Assembly (NCBI GenBank): GCA_005408345.1
Contig: SEMN01000419.1
Coordinates: 165,001-229,000 of the forward strand
From: Macquaria australasica
Lineage: Eukaryota; Chordata; Actinopteri; Centrarchiformes; Percichthyidae
Direction: 5' to 3'
DNA: 64,000 nucleotides
In this document: piece after piece, positions 53,101 to 62,200 of the stretch
Position numbering within the stretch: position 1 is the stretch's first letter
Layout of the letters: each line of letters begins with the position of its first letter
Notes under the pieces: model-generated
Told to the model about the DNA's origin: nothing
The model's input: the letters and a program-made list of their open reading frames with translations, nothing else
Database searches by the model: none
Translations under genes and position numbers: made by a program

Positions 53101-55824
53101 TTTGGCAGTCTGGGCAAAGAGATCCAAATAATAAGGAGCAACTATGTGACGGAGGTGGGGGAGTGCCGGCGGTCCAGCGATGGCCTGGACCGAAGACTCT
53201 CCAAGCTGGAGGGAGTGTGTGGACGCTTCGACTCTTTTTCAGACAGCCTGGAGAGGATCAAGGAGGGCCTTAACCGACATGTGTCTGGGCTGTGGAGCTG
53301 CGTTAATGGACTCAATGTCACGGTAACGTCTCAAGGAGATCTTATCGACAATGTCCAGAACGTCCAGCTGGAGAACGTCCACTCCAACATACACAGACTG
53401 AACTCCTCAGTGGTGGATTTGGTCAAGGAGTTCCACAGTTTCATAGAGCAGGACTTCATTGGTGAGTCGCAGAGGACGGAGGGCATGGGATTTGACTTTT
53501 GGACAAGAGATAGCACTCAGTGGAAGGGAGGCAAGGTCAGGGTGAAGGAAAAATAGACCAAAGAAGGAATCCAGGCTGTCATCGTGAGAGGCATTCACTT
53601 AAAGAGCCTATAAAGTCTGCAGTCTGTCTGAAAGAGGAGTTTTAGTAAACATGAGGGTGAAAGGCACATCCTGAGTAACACCAGGTTCAATGTCTTAGCT
53701 TTCTTGGCTTATTTTGCATGTTTTTAGAATTCTTCTAAGAGAAACTATTACTGGTAAAGAGGATTTTCAGGAGGGTGTTTTTCCAGCTGCGATGTCTCAT
53801 TAAATATTCTTCTCCTCCAGGTCCACCTGGTCCACCGGGCCCCGATGGAGAGAGAGGCGAGCGTGGACCTCAGGGTCTTGTAGGACCCCAAGGGAGGGTG
53901 GGATTCCCAGGCAAGGAGGGACCAGCTGGACCCCCAGGTAAAAACAACAAACTTTGTCTTGGAGTTATTTGATCAGACTTTGTTTAATATAATAACATTT
54001 ACTGATTTACAAGCTGTATCTATCTTTCTTTCTTCACATCTACTGCAAATATGTGATAAGAATAGAAAATAAACAGCAAGAGCGATATTGTTGGATGATT
54101 AACTCACTGTTTTTATCTTTCATCTTACTTCTCAGGTCTCAGAGGTGAACAGGGTATGTGTTGTTCTTACAAAACAGCAGATCAAAACACTCATTACTCT
54201 TTATTTCATACTAACTCCTACTCTCCGTCTCTCCTCCATGATCAGGTCCTGCAGGGTCCGATGCCCACGTGCCACGCCTTTCTTTCTCTGCTGCACTGAC
54301 TCGCCAGATGAGAAGCGCAGGAACCATAGTGTTCAACGAGGTCTTTGTCAATGAAAATAATGCCTACAATCCCAAAACAGGTGAGTTTTAGATTGGCTGG
54401 AATTTAAACAGGTGCCTGACAAGATCAGCGCTCTATTGTTACACCATTTTCATCACCTCCAGGAAAAGTAGATTTTTTTATGTGAATTTAAAGGGTCAGT
54501 TCACCCAAATTACAAAAAATCATATTTTACTCTCTTACCCCTAGTGTTATCTAGCCATGCAGACGGTTTGAGTTTTTTTTGCTCACGTTTTGAGATATCT
54601 CTAAATTTCTGCTGACACCCAAATTCAATGGTGAATGGATTTTTTTTGTGGTGTCCAGGAAATTGAAAGGTTCTAGATAGATTTTCAAATAATTTCTTCT
54701 ACAGAAATAGTCCCTATTAAAACTTTTGACAGCAAGGTTTGTGGATTACCCAGTGAAATTGATTCTGGAAAAAGGTGTTTAACTTTTTAAATGTTTCACA
54801 TTGGTGGCAGAAATCTAGCCAGATAACCAGACAGAATTTCTATTTTCACTTTATTTGTTCAGCCATCAGACATCATGTCTATGTTAGCCAAGTTTTTGTT
54901 GGAACAGGGGGTTATTTTGTCTTGTTCCACCATAACCAATCAGTAGCAAGAGAGGTATTCGGCCTGCAAATGCCATTTTCAGTTGATAGGAAGCTGCGCT
55001 AACTGTTGCTAGTAGCAGTTAACTTCAAACTTTTCAAGTATGTATGTTGATTTAAGAGTTGTTATTTCTCTAAGTCGACTGTGTCAATGACATTCGCATT
55101 TGTTGCCATTTTTCTGTCACTCTGACTGGTTAATTGTTTCTGTAACTAGGGAAAACAGCGGTAGATGGGCACAAGACCAAACCTATTTCTTCTGAACCAG
55201 GCTATTTCAATGATGTGAGCACCACAATCCAAATTCCAATCGCCTCCATAGTATTGTAGTGGTGGCTGAAATCTAGTGATAGATATGTCAAATCAAATAA
55301 AACCAAATCTAACTGCATGGCTAGCTACAACTAGATACAAAGTTGTTTCCATGCACTATAATTTAATTTACCTCCAAAGTTCACGAAACTTACTTGTCAA
55401 ACAAGCAAACCTTCGTCCATTATGAAATAAGGAAGTCTGAGCTTTTCATGTCACAGCAAATATACAACATTAAGTCTTCCTTGTTACCTGCTTCCATCCT
55501 CCAGGTTATTTCACAGCTCCAGTGAGTGGGAAGTACTTCTTCAGCGGCATCCTTACAGGCCATAAGAACATGAAGATCGAGGCCGTGTTGTCCAAGTCTA
55601 ACACAGGCGTGGCCCGAGTGGACTCAGCTGGGTATCAGCCTGAAGGTCTGGAGAAGCCCATGGCGGAAGCCAAACACATCCCAGGAGCTCTGGCTGTCTT
55701 CAACATCATCCTTCCCATGGAGGCAGGGGACACAGTCTGTATCGACCTCGTCACTGGCAAACTGGCCTACTCCTCTGAACCCTTGACCATCTTCAGTGGG
55801 ATGCTGCTGTATGAGACCATCTGA
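31019..55824 (+). CDS. emilin1: EMILIN1, complete spliced gene (12 coding exons, 1,024 aa)
   Basis: EMILIN1 is a secreted matrix glycoprotein of elastic fibres. In mammals it restrains TGF-beta precursor processing and binds integrin alpha4beta1 through its gC1q domain. Joined coding exons are 31019-31128, 44699-44815, 46788-46963, 47558-47657, 48220-48328, 48423-48602, 50169-51446, 53047-53461, 53821-53937, 54136-54153, 54246-54380 and 55505-55824, with continuous phase. Layout: signal peptide 1-22, EMI domain 38-110, coiled-coil region about 120-825, collagen triplets 829-879, gC1q about 880-1024. The 1,024-residue length is close to human EMILIN1 (about 1,016). The ATG has A at -3 and G at +4, and an in-frame TAA lies at 30998-31000. 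The gC1q stretch LTGHKNMKIEAVLSKSN and the ending EPLTIFSGMLLY match EMILIN1 better than EMILIN2, EMILIN3 (no gC1q in mammals) or multimerins, as I recall them. Whether it is the fish a or b copy cannot be decided. Confidence 0.93.
31318..31575. repeat. fragment of common fish MITE-like repeat
   Basis: Contains ATTTATTAGTCGATTGATC on the left and TTGATCATGAAAATCATC before CAGTTGCAACC on the right, the diverged inverted ends of a very common teleost repeat. It lies just inside emilin1 intron 1. Confidence 0.5.
32348..32382. repeat. GT microsatellite
   Basis: GT run of 35 bases in emilin1 intron 1. Confidence 0.95.
33388..33441. repeat. CT microsatellite
   Basis: CT run of 54 bases in emilin1 intron 1. 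Confidence 0.97.
33719..33825 (+). pseudogene. Tc1-like transposase fragment
   Basis: One frame reads TLWQQFGEGPFLFQHDNDPV and LKARSRKK, then a stop. FQHDN surrounds the second catalytic Asp of Tc1/mariner DDE transposases. About 35 residues survive and the flanks are not recognisable, so it is a relic inside emilin1 intron 1. Confidence 0.75.
34598..35097 (+). repeat. GCTAGCATGGCT-family repeat in emilin1 intron 1
   Basis: Runs from TTGGCTCTATGGATG to CCGCTAGCATGGCTGTAGGC, with the landmark AATGACATTCCCATCGGC and several GCATGCTAACATG palindromic motifs. Confidence 0.75.
36953..37347 (+). repeat. TTAA-flanked MITE copy in emilin1 intron 1
   Basis: Contains the CAGCTCATTGTTTCGG box, the AACAGCCCACTGTACTC box and the right end AGTTAATGCAGGTTTAA at 37347. 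The left end is missing. It is followed directly by another low-copy-looking repeat (about 37348-38110). Confidence 0.7.
39126..39158. repeat. GA microsatellite
   Basis: GA run of 33 bases in emilin1 intron 1. Confidence 0.95.
39860..40235. repeat. old tandem duplication, unit about 220 bases
   Basis: AACAAACCACAGAACA..., GATGAACCGCAAGACTCTG and GGCTGATTTCAGATG in the first unit recur as ACAAACCACAGAACA, GAAGAACCGCAAATCTTTG and GGTTGATTTCAGCCA about 220 bases later. Confidence 0.5.
40875..41335. repeat. dispersed repeat expanded by a TA microsatellite
   Basis: AGCCCGACCGATGCTGAGGC on the left and ACATCGACTGATTTATCAG on the right look like the ends of one dispersed repeat. Its centre is replaced by a tract of about 170 bases, TA with some GT (40931-41102). 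Confidence 0.5.
40931..41102. repeat. TA/TG compound microsatellite
   Basis: 172 bases, mostly AT, with short GTGTGTG blocks near 40997 and 41020. The IYIYIY reading frames here are artefacts. Confidence 0.95.
41965..42052. repeat. GACA-like imperfect repeat
   Basis: Imperfect GACAGA/GACA units (AGACTGACAGACAGAAAGAC and similar), purine-rich. Confidence 0.8.
42517..42858 (+). repeat. TTAA-flanked MITE copy, internally deleted
   Basis: Both ends are intact: CCTTAAAGCTGCTATAATC on the left and CCAGGTTTAA on the right, each with TTAA. At about 340 bases it is much shorter than the roughly 800-900-base length inferred for the family, so the interior is deleted. Confidence 0.75.
42975..43450 (+). 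repeat. diverged TTAA-MITE relative
   Basis: Carries diverged versions of the family boxes (AGCTCCATGTTTTGGTTTTC; GAAACATGACTGAAATG; GTGTCTGCTGGTGTATAAAT) right after the previous copy. The ends are not clear. Confidence 0.5.
43522..43594. mobile_element. 73-base MITE with TAGCCTG/CAGGCTA ends
   Basis: Left TAGCCTGACATCGTCAGACC and right GTCTGGTTGCCAGGCTA are inverted. The inner ends resemble those of the longer relic at 16845-17440, so this looks like an extreme internal-deletion derivative. Confidence 0.5.
44699..44815 (+). CDS. emilin1: emilin1 coding exon 2: first half of EMI domain
   Basis: Acceptor TTTCATAG, donor GC/GTGAGT. Encodes residues 37-75, starting NWCAYVVTRTVSC and ending WGQCPRV. 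It supplies EMI cysteines 40, 50, 67 and 72. The phase-2 entry restores the AGG Arg codon from exon 1, and the exit is phase 2. The exon is short and sits at the end of the 13.6 kb intron 1, so automatic gene callers may miss it. Confidence 0.93.
46209..46660 (-). repeat. GCTAGCATGGCT-family repeat in emilin1 intron 2
   Basis: Reverse-orientation copy bounded by GGCTAGCCATGC on the left and GCTAGCATGGCT on the right, which are inverted. The internal landmarks (GTCATAAACC, AATGTCATGGCAGTCCATCC) match the other copies. Confidence 0.75.
46788..46963 (+). CDS. emilin1: emilin1 coding exon 3: second half of EMI domain
   Basis: Acceptor ATCTCCAG, donor ACAG/GTGGTG. Encodes YRTYRRPRYKVAYK, then MEWKCCHGYSGEDC, which gives EMI cysteines 99, 100 and 108 and the typical WKCC signature. 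A Gly/Pro/Thr-containing linker follows. The EMI domain drives EMILIN multimer assembly and, in mammals, pro-TGF-beta binding. Confidence 0.93.
47558..47657 (+). CDS. emilin1: emilin1 coding exon 4: start of coiled coil
   Basis: Acceptor TCTCCAG, donor GGCT/GTACGT. Encodes DTEKIRQLEETIRGLSKDLH and on to SINQRL, a heptad-like segment equivalent to the human EKVQQLEEQVQSLTKEL region. Phase 1 in, phase 2 out. Confidence 0.9.
48220..48328 (+). CDS. emilin1: emilin1 coding exon 5: coiled-coil segment
   Basis: Acceptor TGTGTAG, donor ACAG/GTAAAC. Encodes PGLNGAIVPADSAQPHMKET and then NNIQTKLDHLYNRTQ. It contains an N-glycosylation sequon (NRT) near its end. The position and the HETLNEIQ-like core match human EMILIN1. 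Ends in phase 0. Confidence 0.9.
48423..48602 (+). CDS. emilin1: emilin1 coding exon 6: coiled coil with Gly-rich insert
   Basis: Exactly 60 codons, phase 0 to 0. Begins VHDQTLLNINNHL, passes a glycine-rich stretch (VARGGGGGPGG), and ends with the helix LKEEILTELERRVSLSCSAC, equivalent to the human LLRQLEQRLQESCSVC region. Acceptor GCTCAG, donor CCAG/GTGAAG. Intron 5 is only 94 bases. Confidence 0.92.
49124..49557. mobile_element. foldback MITE in emilin1 intron 6
   Basis: Arms of about 140 bases: TTTACATACTTTGGGGTC and GGGCTGCAATGGCTGCAA on the left reappear reversed on the right (GACCCCAAATATGTAAAA; TTGCAGCCATTGCAGCCC). The loop is about 150 bases. It sits between coding exons 6 and 7 of emilin1. 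Confidence 0.7.
50169..51446 (+). CDS. emilin1: emilin1 coding exon 7: main coiled-coil exon (426 codons)
   Basis: The largest exon, residues 265-690, phase 0 to 0. It opens AGVEDLRRQQQEDRERIQAL, almost identical to the human start of the same block. It has repeated heptad helices (TELEKRLSDLE; EEVGRLREEVEE), cysteine pairs (ACC, CSIC, CSQVC, CTGQC) for interchain disulfides, and several N-glycosylation sequons (NNT, NIT, NET, NLT, NST, NNT). Acceptor TTTTAG, donor TGAG/GTAAGA. The long minus-strand frames overlapping it are shadows. Confidence 0.96.
51757..52476 (-). repeat. GCTAGCATGGCT-family repeat in emilin1 intron 7
   Basis: Reverse-orientation copy with about three internal subunits, each carrying a version of TTCATGACAATCCATCCA near 52090, 52240 and 52375. 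It fills most of the centre of intron 7. Confidence 0.75.
53047..53461 (+). CDS. emilin1: emilin1 coding exon 8: distal coiled coil
   Basis: Residues 691-828, phase 0 to 1. Starts VDNLQKELTEHTDDS and contains RLSKLEGVCGRFDSFSDSLE followed by EGLNRHVSGLW, equivalent to the human LEGVCERLD...LREGLSRHVAGLW. Two sequons (NVT, NSS) are present. It ends EQDFI before the collagenous stalk. Acceptor CTACAAG, donor TTG/GTGAGT. Confidence 0.95.
53821..53937 (+). CDS. emilin1: emilin1 coding exon 9: collagenous stalk
   Basis: Encodes 13 uninterrupted Gly-X-Y triplets counting the split Gly codons at both ends (GPPGPPGPDGERGERGPQ, then GLVGPQGRVGFPG and GKEGPAGPP). Acceptor CTCCAG, donor CCAG/GTAAAA, phase 1 to 1. 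The stalk joins the coiled coil to the trimeric gC1q head. Confidence 0.95.
54136..54153 (+). CDS. emilin1: emilin1 coding exon 10: 18-base collagen microexon
   Basis: Adds exactly two triplets, GLR and GEQ, in phase 1 to 1. Acceptor TTCTCAG, donor CAGG/GTATGT. Including it gives 17 triplets in the stalk, matching the human count as I remember it. Skipping it would keep the frame and leave 15. Too short to be seen as an open reading frame. Confidence 0.85.
54246..54380 (+). CDS. emilin1: emilin1 coding exon 11: last triplets and start of gC1q
   Basis: Starts GPAGSD (last two triplets), then HVPRLSFSAALTRQMRSAG, then TIVFNEVFVNENNAYNPKT. This is the first beta strands of the C1q fold, parallel to the human VAFSAALS...FDRVLLND...YDPETG. 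Acceptor GATCAG, donor ACAG/GTGAGT, phase 1 to 1. Confidence 0.94.
54488..55375. repeat. dispersed repeat filling emilin1 intron 11
   Basis: Starts AAGGGTCAGTTCACCCAAAT and ends around GGCTGAAATCTAG and AACTGCATGGCTAGCTAC. The same start box is at 40801-40820 and a related end at about 41515-41590. No coding sequence. Confidence 0.5.
55505..55824 (+). CDS. emilin1: emilin1 coding exon 12: gC1q core and stop
   Basis: Completes the gC1q domain from GYFTAPVSGKYFFSG to FSGMLLYETI, with stop TGA at 55822-55824. It keeps the EMILIN1 loop YQPEGLEKP, whose last Glu (codon 55651-55653, residue 968) lines up with the human Glu933 reported to bind integrin alpha4beta1. The C-terminal tail is a few residues shorter than in human. 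Confidence 0.96.
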
Positions 55825-58099
55825 TTGGATGTAGTCTCATGGTAATTAGTCTCTCTGGGTGAAACTTTCAGCACGAGAGCATCTAATTTGTCTGCTGGAC
55901 TGACTAAGAGACAGAGCCACTGGCTGTACAGTCAAAGAGACTGAAATAACTGGACTGGATTCATTCAGCAAGGAGAAAAATACTTTACATTTTACTTTAT
56001 TTGCTAAGAAGGAAGGAAAAAAACTCTTTTTTAACCACAATCATTTTTTGTGTGTTTCACAGCTTTAAGGAAAACAGTTTGTGCAAAGAGCCATTATGTT
56101 TTTTATTCTATGACATGAAAAAGCAACTGCAGGGTTATCTTATAATTCCATATTTCATGCTGTGCTATAAACTTGAATTCTTTACTGATTACACCGATAT
56201 AGCCTTTGGGTCTCACTTGTGTTAATGAATGGAAATTCGGTAAGATGATAAAAGATTAAAGATGTGGGGGTTTTTTTGTGTGTGTAATCCACCCACAGCA
56301 TATCAAATGTTCAGAGGTTATTGCTCTTGTTTCTGTTTCTAATGTAGTTCATTTTTTTCACGCTCACAGTTTCATTTTGACCACAAGCAAATTCCCAGAA
56401 ACATAACGCTGAATGCCAGTTGTCTTGGAAAAAAATGCAGAGTGATGTAGGCGGAGGGGACACAGTCCAAACCACCATTCTTTAGAAGGAAATGCACAAA
56501 TGAAGTCACTGACAGTTCAGTCGAGAAACCACAGGATTTTATAAATCATACAACAGCAAAACAATAAGACCATTTTAGGACATTAGCTATGCCCAGAAGC
56601 ACAAGGGAAGGCAGAGGATGGCCAGGGGGAAGAATGGGGATTTTTTTTCTCTGTCCTAATAAGGGCCATCTAAACATGGTGGAGGATCAAGTATTTAAAG
56701 TTCTGAAGCTGTTACTATCAGTCTATCTTACAATGGAATTTTATGTAAAGCTAACAATAACAAATAATGAAACTTCACATATCCTTGTCTCTCTGCTACA
56801 AATCCCATCTCTTTCATGACACACACACTTCCTGCCTTTAGAAGTCTAATTAAAAAGTCTCCAGAATAAGATATGTGCACGATATCAAGTTTGTAGATAT
56901 TCTTGAATGGATTTTAAAAGGAACATTGTACATTTTCTGTGGAGACAATGCAGCAGACTGGGCCACATATCACATTATATTTACATTGTGGTGGAAGTAA
57001 TACATAAATTAACATCAGCAATGAATTTGCAATGCATATTTTGTTAACATTTTTTTCCTCAGTGTTCAGTATGGGAATGTAATTTTATATGTTTGTATGC
57101 ATTGTATAACCTTGAAAGAATGTAAATATTTTTCAGCAATTCTGTCCTTTATAAGATTTTTATGAGTTACCACTTCACCTTGCCTGGTACTGTATATGTT
57201 TTGTATGTTTTTGCCACATGTGTGCCTCAAATACAGATACCCAGTTTTACACAGATGATGTCAACAGTCTCACTTTTATCTGGACTGTGTTCCTTTATTA
57301 AATGAGCAAGTGTGTGCCAGTTTTTACACACTGTTTAGCTTGCTTGGGACTTCACTTATTTGATCTGGCACTTTTTTGGCTTTCACAATATGCTACACAC
57401 AGCTGGGTTGACTTTGTTTCTGGCTCCTACTTAAACCTGTCACATCTCTTTCTCTTGACTTCAGTAGCTTAATTTAGCTGAAGACTTCAAGGAGATAGTT
57501 GAAAAGCCATTTCTTATGCTGCACTGCAGTGACACCTTGTGTTCAGTATCATTACAACTCATGGCTGTAATGTTGCTGCTGAAGAACCTTGAAGGAAAGA
57601 GTATAAATTGTCTTCCATTCTTTGCGCATTCATTACTTGACAGTGAGAATTACAGGTCTATTTATAAGCCTCTCTGCACTCAGTAGCTGTCATTCCACTG
57701 TCACTCACACAAACAAGACTATGTAAATTGATCTAGGCACTGGCGGTCATGGGCAAAGAACCGGTAATTCTACCTATGCTACTTGAGGATGTAAGGATGC
57801 ATGATAAGATGGGCTGTAGATGTACTCTGTTATGCTGGTAGTTTTGTGTGGACCCCAGGAAGACTAGCAATCACTTTGTGGAAGCTAACAGCGGCCCAAA
57901 TATAGAATGAAGAATAAAAGTGCTGTCAGAAATGTCAGATTGTGGATTGGATTATACAACACAAGCAGGACTTCTCTGACAACTGAGGGTTGTAGGGAAC
58001 AAAGTGTGGCTGGTGTTAAAAAACAATAGCTCTTTATTTTATTTTTATTCAGTTTCATTTTTGTTTATTTTTGTTGTGTGACGTTACTTTAGTAGGATT

Positions 58100-58156
<57 letters not shown>

Positions 58157-58160
58157 CGTT
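55825..58160 (+). other. emilin1 3' UTR and intergenic spacer
   Basis: No coding potential seen. The emilin1 transcript must end here. Candidate poly(A) hexamers on the + strand are ATTAAA near 56256, ATTAAA at 57297-57302 and AATAAA at 57913-57918. I cannot choose between them by eye. A pure AT tract (58103-58152) separates this region from the ankef1 promoter. Confidence 0.5.
58103..58152. repeat. AT microsatellite upstream of ankef1
   Basis: Pure AT run of 50 bases just upstream of the probable ankef1 promoter. Confidence 0.97.
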
Positions 58161-58446
58161 TTACGCTGCAGTCGTATTTGGAGACGCAATCTTCGTATTA
58201 CTGAACGCATCACTAGCACTTGAAAGCAGCATCAGACACCAAAGGACAAACGTCCTTCCCGGCATTTTCACGCGTTCCGTTGCCATGGAGCTGAGTTTGT
58301 TTTCTTCCTCCGGTTTACACAAAGTGAGAGGTTGTGCTTTAAAATAAAGTAAGGACCTTGTGGAGAAACCCGGGATAAATGTGACTGTCCTCGCTGTCAA
58401 GACGTGCTGGGTATGTGAACAACAAAGGACACGGTTTTCCAGCACG
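58160..58446 (+). promoter_or_regulatory. ankef1: ankef1 probable promoter and non-coding exon 1
   Basis: A CpG-containing block ending in a good donor (CACG/GTAAGA at 58447) that can join the acceptor at 59024-59025, 18 bases before the ankef1 ATG. The sequence GTTGCCATGG at 58279-58288 is a clean left half of an RFX X-box; the right half is imperfect. If transcription starts upstream of it, a 20-codon upstream reading frame begins at 58285 and stops at 58347. The exact start site is not visible. Confidence 0.5.
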
Positions 58447-59043
58447 GTAAGAAGCGTGTCAAACAAGGAAACACAGGGTGGCTAGCTAACGTTAACCCTT
58501 CAACCTCAGCGTGAACTATGCAGGTGGGTGTAATGATGACTGAAGGTTTATCAGTCTACCTTTTAATGTATTGTTTACACTGCTAAATGTTTATTTACAG
58601 CGTTTATGAGGCTTATTCGGGGTAGCCTAATGTCTTGTTTTATATAAAAGTGTAACATTTAGTAAAGGGTCAAAAACGGGTCAAGGGGTCAGTAGTAGTG
58701 ACGCTAAGTTAGCGTACTTAAGTTTAATGGAAAAAAAGTGACAATTCAAAAATACAGTGCTCAAACAAAGCAAGCAGGTTTGCTGCACTGACTGCTCACT
58801 ACAATGGCTCTACAGACTGTTGTGAAGTGACATAACTAACAAGATTTGTACACTGATGATTTGACATTATTGAGTGATTTCAACTATAAGTAAAAACCTA
58901 CCTGAATAAAATTAGTGACTTAAAAAAACACACACACACACAATTACTTCCACCCTAGATCATTAGCATGCATACCTGCATGTTTGTCAGGAACTTATAT
59001 CTCCCCTTTTCATTTTCTCCACCAGCCACGTTCTGACTCCACA

Positions 59044-59233
59044 ATGAGTGGCAGAGTAGCAGAGGACCGCCTGCAGGTCCTTCAGATCTACCGCCTGCTG
59101 CAGTGCGTCCATGAAGGGGATAAGGTGCAGATAGAGAAGATGGTGAACCTTGGGGTGGAAAACCTCATCAATCTCACTGAGCCACAAGACGGCACAGGGG
59201 CGCTTCACGTGGCTGTTTCGGCCAACAATCAGG
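59044..59233 (+). CDS. ankef1: ankef1 first coding exon
   Basis: Residues 1-63 plus one base. The exon itself begins at 59026 after acceptor CCACCAG. An alpha-helical N-terminus (DRLQVLQIYRLLQCVHEGDK) leads into the first ankyrin repeat (GTGALHVAVSANNQ). The donor is CAGG/GTGATG, exit phase 1. A longer frame reaching back to 58984 crosses the acceptor and is intronic. Confidence 0.92.
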
Positions 59234-62200
59234 GTGATGGGCCTCTTCTTTGCTCCGTCAGATTCAATACACTCTAGCCATGTACTGCAAACCAAAAAGT
59301 ATTGTTTCAAAGTCACTTCATTCTCCTGACTGTTTCTCTACTCTACCTGACTCCTTACAGACCTGGTCAACTTCCTTCTCTCCCAGGGAGCACACCCTGA
59401 CATCCAGGACAAGAAGGGCTGCACCGCGGCCATGTTAGCTGCTGAGCTGGGCAATGATGCCGTAGTGGCACTGCTGGCCCAGAGCCAGGCTAACCTGAAG
59501 CTCCAAGACAATGAGGGCAAAGGTGAGAAGTAACAGGCATTGCATTTTGCCATATTGCATGTGCAGATGGTGGGTTCTGGAAAAATTAAACACTTGGGGA
59601 GAGCAGAATAGTACATATTTGATAGACAATTATGTGAATTAAAGAGTTTCTTGGCTAAAATATCAAAAGGAGATTATATAGAAACAGTTACAGGAAAATA
59701 TCAAAAAGGAATGCTTTACAAACATCCAGGGGAACAAGACAGCCTTAACCCTTTGCATGTCATTCTATTTAGAAGGTGCATAGTGAGAGATCCAGAGATA
59801 CAAGACAGCAGAAGTAGTGGAGAAGAGAAGTTGGATGAAAGTGGCCAGACCTACATTTAAGGCATGCAGTGGGTTTAGTAAACAGGTGGACAAATGCTAA
59901 TAATTAAAGATATAGATATAAAATTATAGATATATTCAATAATTGGGAGGATATTAGTTGATGGCGATGTTGATAATCATTTAAGTCATTTTAGTCAGGA
60001 ACACTCGTCATAGATGTAACCATTTATTGCAACAAATGTACAGTTATGCTTGGTGCTGATGGCTCTGTTCTTTAGATGCTCCCTGGATTAGCCAAGCAGC
60101 ATGCTACAAGCATGATTGGTAACATCACAAATAGTGTCGAAGCCAATCTTGCTCCAATATTCAACTTGCAAAAGTGTGATGTGCAAACTTGAAGCCTCCA
60201 GCGCACATACACTGAGAATGGACTTTACAGTGAAGCAGGAAACATCCCTTTGTCCAGCAGTTCAACTTATATTTATAGATTCTGGATTTTTAATGAATTA
60301 GGAGGAGTAGATGTCATTTCAAAGATTTTAACAAGATAATTGAACTTTTTTTGTGTGAAAAGAACATGTCAGATACAAATTATTGTTCAAAGTAGAGCAA
60401 TTTATATACATGTCTGGAGGGCATCTTTAAATATTTCAGGTCACCTTAAAGTGGAGACTTTTGAGTTTGGGACTGTCAGATAATATAAACAATTTGAAGA
60501 GATTATTTTGGACTGCTTGTGGCACTTGTCTTAATTTTTGACTTCTGGTTGACAGTGGCCTTTTTTCCCATTTATATTTTCCATTATCAGACAAGACAAA
60601 CATTTTTAATTGATAAGTAAAGCTCTAACATAATGCGCAAGAATGTACCTACAGTTTAATGTTAATCATTCATATGGCTTTACTCATGAGAGTAATGTAT
60701 TCTCATTTGAGCTTGGAGTGTCGATTTCTGAAATAGAGGTGTTTTCCATCTCAAGTTAGGTCAGCAGGTTTGTTCTGAATGCCATGCCTTGTTTTACAAC
60801 TCATGAAAATGCATGGTGCTTCTGTTTAGATATTGATGAGCAGGCGGTATCCTGGACAACTCCAATCAGCGGGCCTAAAGTTCTTCTTCAGGACCTTTTT
60901 TAAACTAATCGTGATAATGACCCCAATTACAGTGTGTCCGGGGCATCAATTTCCACAAATGGCACTCTTTTGAGAGTGAGTGGACAAGAGAGGGAAGGAG
61001 TGTGCTTGTGTACATGAATACATGCTTTTGTATAATGTATGTACTGTATGTGTATGGGTGTGCACGATTGTGTGTATGTGTGTGTCAGGTCGCATGGGTA
61101 CATCTAATTACAGATCAACCACTAATGGTGATCCTCTCCCGTGAAGCATGCTGAGTAACCTGATATAATCCTGCTCTCCCCTGGGACTGGTTCGGCCCAG
61201 TCTCAACACTCAGCCAGGCCTTTTCCCTGAGTGTCAATAGTAGTAACATTTGCTTTTATTATCCTCAGTGTTATGAGAAGGCAGGCTGGGTGGGGAAAGA
61301 GCAACCCTTGGCCCTCCCTCATTACCATGACTGAATTAACATTGAGCAATGCCTTCAACTCCCAACTGCTCCGGTGAAGCTGCTCTGTGGCCGGCAGATC
61401 AAACTGTGGTTATGCTGGGCAGCTTCCAGGTGTGAATGTGTGTAAAAAGAAAGAGAGAGGAAAAGAAAGCATTGCTGCTTAGCTCGATAAGTAAGAGTTG
61501 AAAAAGCGTCTCAATACATGAACTTGTGGCTTTTTCTTAACTTTTGTACCCCTTTCCTCCTCTCACTTTAGGCGTGCTGTTCTACTGTATCTACCCCACC
61601 AAGCGCCACACCCGCTGCCTGCAAGTGGTACTGAAGTGCCACGCAGACGTCAACACTGTGTCTGCGCAGGGGACTCATGTCTTCCAGCTGATGTGTGAAA
61701 AAGCCCAGGAGCTCACTCCCAAGTGTCTCATCATGCTGGATGGAGGGGCAGACCCCAATGCTACAAATCAGGTTAAACATTGGATGGGGACTAACACTGA
61801 GGCATGATGGGAACTGAGGCAGTGGCATGGAGAATGTTGGAACTGACAGCTTATCCTGAGATGCTCCTTATGCGGTTTGTCTGACCTAAGACTGACTCTT
61901 CCTCTCATTTCTCTTCTCAGAAAACCGGCGTCACAGCACTGATGGAGGCAGCCAAGGCAGGCTCCCTGCAGCTCGTTAAAACCATTCTCAAGAAAGGGGG
62001 AAACCCCAACGCCCTGGACCGAAAACGCTTCACAGCAGTACACTATGCCGCCATGGGGGGCTTTTTTGAGGTGTAGTATCTGCTCACCCAATGTTGCTTT
62101 TTTTTTACTATTAAAAAGATGAAGTTGTAAAAAGCTGTAGTGAAAATAAAAGTGGAAGAGTTATCAGAATCTATGGTCCGAACCACTCATTTGACCATAG

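Noticed and set aside
31019..55824. Assignment as emilin2, emilin3 or a multimerin
   Set aside because: EMILIN3 lacks gC1q in mammals, EMILIN2 has a Pro-rich region not seen here, and the gC1q and coiled-coil blocks match EMILIN1 residue by residue over long stretches, as I recall it.
58984..59043. Upstream in-frame extension of Ankef1 from 58984
   Set aside because: It crosses the splice acceptor at 59024-59025 and has no ATG of its own in the exon. The ATG at 59044 fits the family N-terminus.
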